From Bacillota bacterium (lineage in GTDB: Bacteria > Bacillota > Clostridia > Oscillospirales > Acutalibacteraceae): a DNA stretch of 25,280 nt. Location of the stretch: NCBI GenBank assembly GCA_030705695.1, contig JAUZPX010000009.1, positions 1 to 25,280 of the forward strand, read 5' to 3'. The position numbers were made by a program, and so were the translations under genes. This document shows positions 1 through 7,665 of the stretch, one piece after another (position 1 is the stretch's first letter; every line of letters begins with the position of its first letter). Below the pieces are notes generated by a model. That model made no database searches. It had not been told where the DNA came from and worked only from the letters and a program-made list of their open reading frames with translations.

Positions 1-1466
1 AAGAAGAAAACAATATTTGGAACAAGACATGTGATAACAGTTTTTACAAGCAATGTTAAAAATAAAAATGGTAATGAAATATAGTAACATGAAAAATATG
101 TAAGTGCCAAAGTTAAAACCAAAATCACAAAATACTGAATGAATTTTTTAAAATATCTCCAAGGGCTTACAAAAAGACCATATTTAAAAACAGCATATGG
201 ATCATACCAGGTATTTGTAACCAATCTTGAAACAGTCATCGCAAAAAATATACCGAACAATCCCCACATAGTACCAAACCAGTAAGAAAGCACAATATTT
301 ATTGCAGCTGTCAACAAAAGAAGATACCTACCATAACGGAATAATCCCATAGTGTTCTTAAACGTCCAAACAGCATTCTGCATGCCAACCATGTAGAAAT
401 TCAGTGCAAGTATGAAAGGAATACTTATATCCAAAAGATATTTTGGTCCAAATAAAAAATGAACTATATCATTACTTAATACAATTAGTGCAATTGCCGC
501 CCATCCAAATAACCAAAAATTAGCCAAATTAATAAAATTAAAAGTTTTTACTTTCCTTTCAGCTGTTTCATTTACATTTAGGTTTCCAACGCTGGCAGTA
601 ACTCCGGTAAAAATCTGATTAAGCAAAGAGTTTAAGGTTGTTGACAACAACGTATAGTTTGAAGACAACCCAACGATAGTAATTCCTTTTAGAAATGATA
701 AAATAATATTAGACGTATTATTTACAAGCAACCCGCTTATCTTAACGATAACAACAGCTTTAATATTTTTAAAAAGGATTTTCTTTTCTTCCTTATCAAA
801 AGGTTTTACCTCTTTTTCTTTTAGGTATGGATATTTTTTGTTTGCTGTAAATGATAATGTGAAATTTGCAAGAAGTACACAAATAATTTGAGCAATTAAA
901 TAGTAATAAAAATTATGGGTTACAATTAAGATTACAATTTGAATTGTATTTTGTACAATTGATTGTATATAAAATATCCCTAAAACAACGTAATTTTGCT
1001 GATGCGCTGTTATCAATGCACCTTTATATGTGAAAAAATAAGTGCTCGCTGTACAAAACAAGTACATAAGGAAAATTACATATATGTTTTCGCTGATTTT
1101 AGGAGTTCCTACAAAATATTGCAAAAATGGCATCATAGCAAGACCAACAACAGCCACAACCACCCCGATTGTTCTGTATGCTTTTGAGTAAAACTTCATA
1201 AGCGTAGAGATTTTTTCATAATCTCTATTTGCAATAGGCTTATAAAGCGCATAAATGATTGCCGAACCAATTCCCAGTTCCGCCAAAGATAACATTGAAA
1301 GCAGGTTGTTGAATAACCCTGAAAGGCCCAAATAATCTGCGGAAAGGCATCTTGTAAAAATAACTCTACAGATAAACCCCATTACGGTATTTAAAAAATA
1401 CCCGCCAATTCCCATTGCTATATTCAAAAGAGAATAAGTTGTTCTGGATTTATTTTTCAGTTCCAT
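1..1466 (-). CDS. Wzx-type polysaccharide flippase (3' end beyond window)
   Basis: The minus-strand frame starts at ATG 1466 and stays open to the left edge (at least 488 codons), so the C-terminus is missing. The N-terminus (MELKNKSRTTYSLLNIAMG) and the following run of hydrophobic segments, including a CLSADYLGLSGLFNNLLSML stretch, look like the oligosaccharide flippase/polysaccharide biosynthesis protein family (MOP superfamily), which flips undecaprenyl-linked repeat units across the membrane. Roughly a dozen transmembrane segments can be read, with a basic cytoplasmic stretch near the middle (KKYPYLKEKEVKPFDKEEKK). The start overlaps the end of the upstream GH88-like gene by 17 bp, so it is probably translated as part of the operon; no strong SD was seen. 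Family call is from composition and recognisable N-terminal sequence. Confidence 0.85.
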   Translation of the reverse strand, partial: MELKNKSRTTYSLLNIAMGIGGYFLNTVMGFICRVIFTRCLSADYLGLSGLFNNLLSMLSLAELGIGSAIIYALYKPIANRDYEKISTLMKFYSKAYRTIGVVVAVVGLAMMPFLQYFVGTPKISENIYVIFLMYLFCTASTYFFTYKGALITAHQQNYVVLGIFYIQSIVQNTIQIVILIVTHNFYYYLIAQIICVLLANFTLSFTANKKYPYLKEKEVKPFDKEEKKILFKNIKAVVIVKISGLLVNNTSNIILSFLKGITIVGLSSNYTLLSTTLNSLLNQIFTGVTASVGNLNVNETAERKVKTFNFINLANFWLFGWAAIALIVLSNDIVHFLFGPKYLLDISIPFILALNFYMVGMQNAVWTFKNTMGLFRYGRYLLLLTAAINIVLSYWFGTMWGLFGIFFAMTVSRLVTNTWYDPYAVFKYGLFVSPWRYFKKFIQYFVILVLTLALTYFSCYYISLPFLFLTLLVKTVITCLVPNIVFF

Positions 1467-2634
1467 CTGTCTTTAGTTCCACCTTACTCAACTTTTTAAA
1501 AAGGCGCACTGCCATCCCCTGTGCGAAAGGCAATATATCGTATGTTTGCGCAAAAATACCGATTGCTTTTACATCACCTTGACAGTAATCGATTTTCCCG
1601 GTAATTCTTGTATAAGCTTTTAATCTATTCAAACAAAGACTTGCTCGTTCTTTATAAAGCTCCTTTTGAGTAAGTTCATATGCAAACATAAGGAAATAAC
1701 CTATAGAAGCGGTTGCTGAACTGTCATATCTCCCTGCACCTTGTACAATACTATTAAAGCCACCGTCTTTTTGCTGAAAAGAAATCAGATTGTCAGCTAT
1801 CTTTTCAATTTTAGAACATAATTGTTGGCGATGCTCATCCGAAAGATAATAGTAAGAATCTTCAATTCCTAAAGTAAGCCAGCCGATTCCCCGTCCCCAA
1901 CCATAAACACCAAGCGGCAAATGAAGTTTACTGTTATATGCATGAACCGGAAGACATGCATCTGTTAGCATACCCTGTTGCAAGAACGAATTAATTTGAT
2001 GATAAGCCAACTCTTCATATTCTGGGGCATCATAAGTTTTGGCGTATATACATAAAAACGGACAGGCTAACCCTATTGTATCGACATATCTGTTGTAGGG
2101 TTCACTGTTTACATAGCAAATCATACCGTCTTGGCTACAAACGGCATTTTTAATTATCTCAAGAGAGGTATCCATTGCAGGCTTAACGGAATTTTTATCT
2201 TTACTGACAGTTAATATCGCATAAGAAAGCATGCCGCAATCAACATTCGTTGGCTTCACTTTCCAATTCCCTGAACTATCCAAAAGATTACTAACTGCGT
2301 TTCGCGCTGCAAGCACGGTATCTTCCTTGTTATACTCATACAGCCCAAGAATAATAGCCGCCTTTTGCCATGACTGAATTGTGTTGCATCTATAGTTGCC
2401 TGTCAATATATCAATAAAAACCAGCCTGTTGTTATCTGTTATTTTTACAGTAGGTGTGTGTTCCGCCCAACGGACAGATGTTTTTATAACCTTATCTATC
2501 CATTCTTCATCATTTTTAAATCTTCCGATATGATATCTGCAATATCTGTCTTTTAAATACGAAACAAAATCAATTCCAAAAATTATTGCGGATATCAAGC
2601 TGAATATTGATAAGAAAATTACCAGAACAATCAT
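1450..2634 (-). CDS. GH88/GH105-like membrane-anchored glycoside hydrolase family protein
   Basis: 394 residues. Residues about 1-25 form one membrane anchor, followed by an (alpha/alpha)6-barrel-like protein. The segments YGWGRGIGWLTLGI and YDSSATASIGYFLM, a CNTIQSWQKAAIILGL helix and alternating aromatic helices resemble the unsaturated glucuronyl/rhamnogalacturonyl hydrolase families (GH88/GH105). Known members hydrolyse unsaturated uronic acids left by polysaccharide lyases. In a biosynthetic locus it may instead trim or edit the polymer, or be a non-classical relative. Its ATG overlaps the upstream stop in an ATGA arrangement (2631-2634), so translation is coupled to the pyruvyl transferase. 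Catalytic residues could not be assigned with certainty. Confidence 0.7.
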   Translation of the reverse strand: MIVLVIFLSIFSLISAIIFGIDFVSYLKDRYCRYHIGRFKNDEEWIDKVIKTSVRWAEHTPTVKITDNNRLVFIDILTGNYRCNTIQSWQKAAIILGLYEYNKEDTVLAARNAVSNLLDSSGNWKVKPTNVDCGMLSYAILTVSKDKNSVKPAMDTSLEIIKNAVCSQDGMICYVNSEPYNRYVDTIGLACPFLCIYAKTYDAPEYEELAYHQINSFLQQGMLTDACLPVHAYNSKLHLPLGVYGWGRGIGWLTLGIEDSYYYLSDEHRQQLCSKIEKIADNLISFQQKDGGFNSIVQGAGRYDSSATASIGYFLMFAYELTQKELYKERASLCLNRLKAYTRITGKIDYCQGDVKAIGIFAQTYDILPFAQGMAVRLFKKLSKVELKTDGTEK

Positions 2635-3788
2635 TTGTTGTATAACTCCATTACTTTTTCTTTTACTTCAAGCACTTTGTTACAATAAGCAGGAATAAAG
2701 CTTGCCAAATGCTCCTTAATATTGTTTTCATTTTTCAAAAGCCAAATGAAAGCATTGGTTAAATCTTCATCATTTTTTAATTTTTGCACAGGTATTACAT
2801 AATTATTATCGGTTCCGAAAATATCTTTTGCAATACCTCTGGCTTTTACGGAATATCCAACTACAATTGTTGGAACACATGTAGAATATCCTGCAATAGA
2901 CGCATGGGTTCTTGCAGTAATTAAAAATCTGCACTTTGAAATAATCGTCTTGAGTTGCATACAATTACAATCAGGTATCATAAGAACCCTACCTGAATCT
3001 TTAAAAAGATCAAAGAGTATTTTTAGTGCTTCCCTGTCATCTGAATTAGGCTCAACAACATGAGGAAGAAGAGCAATTTTCAGATCTGTTTCTTTTAATA
3101 TGTATTTTATAACCTCTTCATAATTTTTCATCGTAGACCCATTGGTCGATTCGCAATTTAAAATTAATGGGCTTACATTAATTCCAATCGTATTATTCTC
3201 AACAAAACCTTCAGGCAGAGCAACGTCGGCTTTATCAAGCTGAAATGCAGGGTCAGGGAACAAAAGTGTATTGGGATTAACGGCTTTCAGCGCATTATAA
3301 CTTTCAGTTTCTCTTGAAATAATGAGGTCATAAGTCTGAATATCAGGAATCGTATCTTCATTAATATCCGAAGGCTCAAACGAGCAGCCAAACAAAACCG
3401 TTTTGCCACCTTTATTATGAATTAACTTATTGTAATGCCATAAAATATCTTTTCCTGCATAACAATAATCATCACCGCCAACAGATAAATAGATATCATT
3501 TTTATTTATATTATTAAAAAAATCTAAATGACGGTATTTAGTAAAAAGAATATCTGACTTTTTAAATTTCGCATAAAACTTTGCAAAAAGCCTGTTAATC
3601 GAATTAAAATTGGAATTTTGAACTACATCTTCTTTTAAATTAACAATTTCGTTTAGCTTGTATTTTTGATCGGAATCAATATCAGAAGTATACACATTAA
3701 GATTTCCGCCGAGAATCTTATTCGTCGAGCGAACAATAGCTTCACACCCATGATTTGTGCATCCCATGTGATAATACAAATTAATCAT
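2631..3788 (-). CDS. polysaccharide pyruvyl transferase family protein
   Basis: 385 residues from ATG 3788. The frame can be extended to a TTG at 3854, but that would overlap the upstream gene; the ATG is preferred because MINLYYHMGCTNHGCEAI matches the usual family N-terminus and an AAGGA lies 13 nt upstream. Other family-like features are YLSVGGDDYCY, the VLFGCSFEPSD segment, a DLIISRETES motif and the C-terminal TARTHASIAGYSTCVPTIVV segment, equivalent to the conserved R-x-H-x-x-I region near the donor site. The family transfers pyruvate from phosphoenolpyruvate to sugar hydroxyls, making ketals that add negative charge, although some members act otherwise. It follows the PIG-L gene and is coupled to the GH88-like gene. 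Likely cytoplasmic. Confidence 0.85.
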   Translation of the reverse strand: MINLYYHMGCTNHGCEAIVRSTNKILGGNLNVYTSDIDSDQKYKLNEIVNLKEDVVQNSNFNSINRLFAKFYAKFKKSDILFTKYRHLDFFNNINKNDIYLSVGGDDYCYAGKDILWHYNKLIHNKGGKTVLFGCSFEPSDINEDTIPDIQTYDLIISRETESYNALKAVNPNTLLFPDPAFQLDKADVALPEGFVENNTIGINVSPLILNCESTNGSTMKNYEEVIKYILKETDLKIALLPHVVEPNSDDREALKILFDLFKDSGRVLMIPDCNCMQLKTIISKCRFLITARTHASIAGYSTCVPTIVVGYSVKARGIAKDIFGTDNNYVIPVQKLKNDEDLTNAFIWLLKNENNIKEHLASFIPAYCNKVLEVKEKVMELYNK

Positions 3789-3837
3789 AATACTGTAAAC
3801 ATCCTTTTTATTTTTGAATAATAATAAATTTCTATTA

Positions 3838-5697
3838 TTAGAAGTGCTGAACAAACCAAGTCTCGATTTTTGTAATGTTCCAAAACATTCTATCGATTAA
3901 GCGTTCAAACTTATAAAGCACATGCATAATATTTTTTGTAAGTTTTGATTGCTTGCATATTTTAATTTCATCAAACACTTTCGAATTATCGACAAGTTGT
4001 ACTCGTAATGTGATTTTCTTTTTAGTAACAGGTATACTAAATACTTCATTAGCCTTTATCTCATATTGAGTTTGCCCATCTGTTAGAATTTGATAGCAGC
4101 CGTCTTTTTCAGTGTCATATACAGAAAATTGTAATTGGTCATTTTGGGTAATTGCTGAATAGATAAAATTATTATTTTTATCAGCTATTTTTATCCACCT
4201 TGATGATTTTTCCGGAATAGTGCTGAAAAACTCAACAAAAGAAAAAGACGTATTATGATTTTGTATATCAATTGATTTTAAACTAATTTTATCTGTAATA
4301 ATTGTTGAGGGCAAAACAACAACGGCTTTGTTTTCTTCCGTTAATGTTACAGGGTAGCTAAACCAACCGCTTCCAAAGTCTAGCATAACTGCATTTATAT
4401 TATTTGAAGAAAGAAGATGAATCCAGATAACAGCAATTTGCTCTTGCTTACCAAACTGAAAAACAACTGCATCATTTTCATCTGTGGAAATAAATTTTGC
4501 TTGAGTCGGTCTTTCTTCAACAATATTATTAATTTCAGTAAAGCAAAAGAAATTTTTAAATACAGTATCACCGGTACTCAACGACACAGCAGTTTTATAT
4601 GGTATGATATCTGTGCGACGTTCCCAATAAATCTTGTCCGAATTAATAATGCAATCAAAAAAATCAACAGCACCTTGAGAACCATGTGCCAAAAAGGATT
4701 GATATGCCGATGAACTTCTTTTTAACGGTGTCAAAACCTTTGGATGAATCGGAAAACGCAAACGAGAATCCCAAGTATAAAATGGCAAGAGATCGCTATG
4801 ATTTTCCGAGCTGTTTTCAAGTGTAGAACAATATGTATAAAAATCTCTTGGGGCAAACCAAGCATATCTGTATGCAAAACCTTTAAAAACCTGCGGTTTC
4901 CACTGTCTTTGTTCAATTAAAAGTTCGCTCATCGCCTGTTCAAAAAGCAGTGACGTTATACGATGATCTGGATGGGTATCCATATCGACACAAAATATTG
5001 AATCAGGTTTGATATATTGTAATACTTCTTTGATATCGTTAAGATAATTATCTTTTGTATATTCGGCATGAACTCCGTGTGACTGAAAATGGAAATCTTG
5101 ATGATTTTGCAAGCCGTATGTTTTTGTGTTTCCCCACATTGATGAAAAGACTTTTTCGGTTGAATTTAAAATATCGCCTTGAATCCAATCGTTGGCGTAT
5201 CCTAACAAAATGACATTATTTTTTAAAACTCCCATTGCCTTTAATGAACGAATAGCTTCGTTAATTCTCTTTTTGCCGTTTTCAAGATCGATATAATCCC
5301 CGTTCGTGGCAAAGACAACCCATACATCACTGCCAAACTCGATAAAGCGTTCAATTAACCCGGCACCTAGATTCAATTCATCATCTGGATGTGGTACAAA
5401 AAACATTATTTTTTTGTTAGAAAATTGCTCTTTATCGTAACTTCCTGATGAAATATCTTTGTTTTTAAAGCAAAATAAAAAAACATAAAGTAAAACCACC
5501 ATAAAATCCAATAATATTATAGCAATAATACTTATGTAAAGAAATATATTAAACGGTATGAGTGCAGATACAACAGCAAACATACATACCGGAATTATAC
5601 ATATTGTTTTTTTAAGAGTAGTTACATTGCAAAAACATATAAACCCTGCAATATTAATAATTAATATTACAAGTAAACTTAGCCTAAGCAATTCCAT
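3838..5697 (-). CDS. PIG-L/LmbE deacetylase with N-terminal membrane domain
   Basis: 619 residues. Residues about 2-78 form two to three transmembrane helices. A PIG-L domain follows, with the metal-binding HPDDE motif at about 103-107 and a second motif, DTHPDHR, about 140 residues later. The C-terminal half (roughly from residue 380) is beta-rich and resembles a carbohydrate-binding or jelly-roll module rather than a catalytic one. PIG-L enzymes remove acetyl groups from N-acetylated sugars using zinc. The anchor and unusual length suggest action on a lipid-linked or exported glycan (inference). A TTG 12 nt upstream extends the frame, but a GGAGAG ribosome-binding site (5702-5707) lies inside that extension and decides for ATG 5697. 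It sits 15 nt from the upstream GT2 gene. Confidence 0.85.
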   Translation of the reverse strand: MELLRLSLLVILIINIAGFICFCNVTTLKKTICIIPVCMFAVVSALIPFNIFLYISIIAIILLDFMVVLLYVFLFCFKNKDISSGSYDKEQFSNKKIMFFVPHPDDELNLGAGLIERFIEFGSDVWVVFATNGDYIDLENGKKRINEAIRSLKAMGVLKNNVILLGYANDWIQGDILNSTEKVFSSMWGNTKTYGLQNHQDFHFQSHGVHAEYTKDNYLNDIKEVLQYIKPDSIFCVDMDTHPDHRITSLLFEQAMSELLIEQRQWKPQVFKGFAYRYAWFAPRDFYTYCSTLENSSENHSDLLPFYTWDSRLRFPIHPKVLTPLKRSSSAYQSFLAHGSQGAVDFFDCIINSDKIYWERRTDIIPYKTAVSLSTGDTVFKNFFCFTEINNIVEERPTQAKFISTDENDAVVFQFGKQEQIAVIWIHLLSSNNINAVMLDFGSGWFSYPVTLTEENKAVVVLPSTIITDKISLKSIDIQNHNTSFSFVEFFSTIPEKSSRWIKIADKNNNFIYSAITQNDQLQFSVYDTEKDGCYQILTDGQTQYEIKANEVFSIPVTKKKITLRVQLVDNSKVFDEIKICKQSKLTKNIMHVLYKFERLIDRMFWNITKIETWFVQHF

Positions 5698-5712
5698 GAT
5701 TCTCTCCAAATA

Positions 5713-6555
5713 TTATCTCTTAAAAATATTCTTGCATTTTTGAATAAATAAAATAGCATTCATATGAATTTTTGATATATTAAGATTCTGTGATATTTGT
5801 TCTTTAGTCAACTGACCTTTAAGTTCATGATAATAATTATTATATAATAACATCATTTGAATCTTATTTTTATGATTCATTTTAGCAGTTTGCAATAGCC
5901 AGAATGCATAACCTTTCGGATTTCCTTGATAGAGCGAAATTCCCTGAAATGTTAGCCCATCAGCCTTATATTCAACAATTTGCCATGATTCGTCCACTTT
6001 AATATATTCATATCCCGCTTGACGCATCTGATTATCAAGAGTTGCTTCGGTTATAAACTTTTCACCTTTAAATACAGGATACCGATATTGCTTTACAATA
6101 TCGGTACGATAGCAAAACGCACGTTCACCGGTCATAAGCTTTGAAAGTTTTTCATTCCCAACACTTATAGGTGTTTTAATTCCCAACAGACAACAAGCGT
6201 TGCTATTTGATAACATCTCTTTTTCCCACTTATTGTCAATTTGTTCAAGTGCATTATCTGTGCAGTAATCATCAGAATCAACAACAAAAAACAACTCACC
6301 GTTTGCAAGTTCTAAGGCTGTGTTTGTTGCCGTGTGTTTACCGCCATTTTCTTTTTTTACATATCTTATTTCAAAAGGATCATTTTCAAGTTTCAATTTT
6401 TCAAAAAGATTTTCTGTTTCATCAACAGAACCATCATCAATAACTAACCACTCAAAATCAGTGAATGATTGGCGTTGCAGCGAGCGATATAGATTCCCAA
6501 TTATATGAGCACGATTGTAAGTAGGTGTAAAAACCGTTATTCTATGTTTGTACAT
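5713..6555 (-). CDS. GT2 family glycosyltransferase
   Basis: 280 residues. The N-terminus (ITVFTPTYNRAHIIGNLYRS) and the LVIDDGSVDET segment are the GT-A nucleotide-binding region. FFVVDSDDY carries the DxD-type metal-binding motif near residue 95. The C-terminal part differs from the neighbouring GT2 and probably sets acceptor specificity, which cannot be read from sequence. It probably adds one sugar from a nucleotide donor to the lipid-linked repeat unit on the cytoplasmic face. A promoter-like TTGACA-17-TATTAT lies just upstream (6590-6618), so this gene may begin a sub-operon. SD is weak (TAGGTAAG about 8 nt upstream of ATG). Confidence 0.9.
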   Translation of the reverse strand: MYKHRITVFTPTYNRAHIIGNLYRSLQRQSFTDFEWLVIDDGSVDETENLFEKLKLENDPFEIRYVKKENGGKHTATNTALELANGELFFVVDSDDYCTDNALEQIDNKWEKEMLSNSNACCLLGIKTPISVGNEKLSKLMTGERAFCYRTDIVKQYRYPVFKGEKFITEATLDNQMRQAGYEYIKVDESWQIVEYKADGLTFQGISLYQGNPKGYAFWLLQTAKMNHKNKIQMMLLYNNYYHELKGQLTKEQISQNLNISKIHMNAILFIQKCKNIFKR

Positions 6556-6589
6556 AATTCACTTACCTAATATAATAATATTATATTTT

Positions 6590-6618
6590 ATAATACTCCA
6601 TTTACTATTATATGTCAA
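6590..6618 (-). promoter_or_regulatory. internal operon promoter upstream of the GT2 gene
   Basis: On the minus strand the -35 is TTGACA (6613-6618), the spacer is 17 nt, and the -10 is TATTAT (6590-6595), one base off consensus. Start of transcription would be near 6583, giving a leader of about 28 nt before ATG 6555. The 110-bp gap is very AT-rich, which raises chance matches, but the perfect -35 and optimal spacing make it credible. Confidence 0.55.
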
Positions 6619-6665
6619 ATAAGTCGTTCATAATAAGATAATATATATTTTAAAAAATTAATATT

Positions 6666-7631
6666 TTATCTTCCAATATCAATTAAATTTCTTATAGTGG
6701 CACTAAGTCCAAGGGGTAGTTTATACCAGATCTGCTGTTTTTTATCAAGCGTTGCAATTTCCGATTTCTTAAGCGGATATTCCGAAATAATTTCTTTCAG
6801 CTTCTGTTTTGCCTTGATTTTATCTTCTTTGTTCATATGCTTTAAAGACATTTGATAAATGTATAAACAAGAATGATATAAATTTAATTTTGCCTGAACG
6901 GTAAGCTCGGGAAAGTTTTTAATCAAGAATTTAACTCTTTCTGTTTTTGCATCAATCGAATCAAGGCGTTTCAAATTGTAAGTTTGCCCCATTATGCTGC
7001 TTTCACGCTGCAAGTAATAATATAAAACAGAATCAATTTTAGTTATCTTTTTTGCTTTAGCGAAAACTTGATATGTCCAAAACTCATCTTCGTGATATTT
7101 TCCTTTTTCAAAAAGGACGCTTAATCCAATTGAAGATTTATATAATTTGTTCCATACATGCTGTTTAAAAACTCTATCTCCAATCAAAAGAGACAGCGCT
7201 TCCTGTGTGTTGTATGTTTTAATATCACAGTCGGACTGCAAGGGTAGAATATCTTTTTCACTGTAAACTTTTACAACATTGCAATCGGCAATGTCACTGC
7301 CTTCTCTCTGAATTGCATTATAGAGTGATTCAACGAAATTTTCTGCAACCCAATCATCGCTGTCGATAAACGCAACGTATTCACCGTGGACATACTCATA
7401 CCCAGCATTTCTGGCATCAGACAACCCACCGTTTTGTTTATGGACAACCTTTATTCTTGAATCTTTCTTTGCATATTCATCACAAATTTCAGGACATCTA
7501 TCAGGTGAGCCATCATCAACCAGAATAATCTCCAGATTTTGATACGTCTGATTTAACAAACTGTCCACACAACGCGGAAGCAATTCTTCTACATTATAAT
7601 TTGGTACGATTATGCTTACTAAACTGCTCAT
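6666..7631 (-). CDS. GT2 family glycosyltransferase
   Basis: 321 residues. The GT-A core is very typical: VSIIVPNYNVEELLPRCVDS, IILVDDGSPDRCPEICDEYA, KQNGGLSDARNAGYEY and VAFIDSDDW, whose DSDD supplies the metal-binding motif. This subtype (WcaA/EpsJ-like) is common in capsule and exopolysaccharide loci. The C-terminal 120 residues are basic and helical, compatible with membrane association. An AAAAGG SD sits 7 nt before ATG 7631. The gap to the upstream LicD fusion gene is 34 nt, so co-transcription is likely. Donor and acceptor cannot be told. Confidence 0.92.
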   Translation of the reverse strand: MSSLVSIIVPNYNVEELLPRCVDSLLNQTYQNLEIILVDDGSPDRCPEICDEYAKKDSRIKVVHKQNGGLSDARNAGYEYVHGEYVAFIDSDDWVAENFVESLYNAIQREGSDIADCNVVKVYSEKDILPLQSDCDIKTYNTQEALSLLIGDRVFKQHVWNKLYKSSIGLSVLFEKGKYHEDEFWTYQVFAKAKKITKIDSVLYYYLQRESSIMGQTYNLKRLDSIDAKTERVKFLIKNFPELTVQAKLNLYHSCLYIYQMSLKHMNKEDKIKAKQKLKEIISEYPLKKSEIATLDKKQQIWYKLPLGLSATIRNLIDIGR

Positions 7632-7665
7632 AAATTAACCTTTTTCTTTTAAGATATATCTGCGA

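Noticed and set aside
996..1187. Plus-strand reading frame within the flippase gene.
   Set aside because: Lies wholly opposite a well-supported membrane protein gene; no coding features. The same holds for other plus-strand frames over the minus-strand genes.
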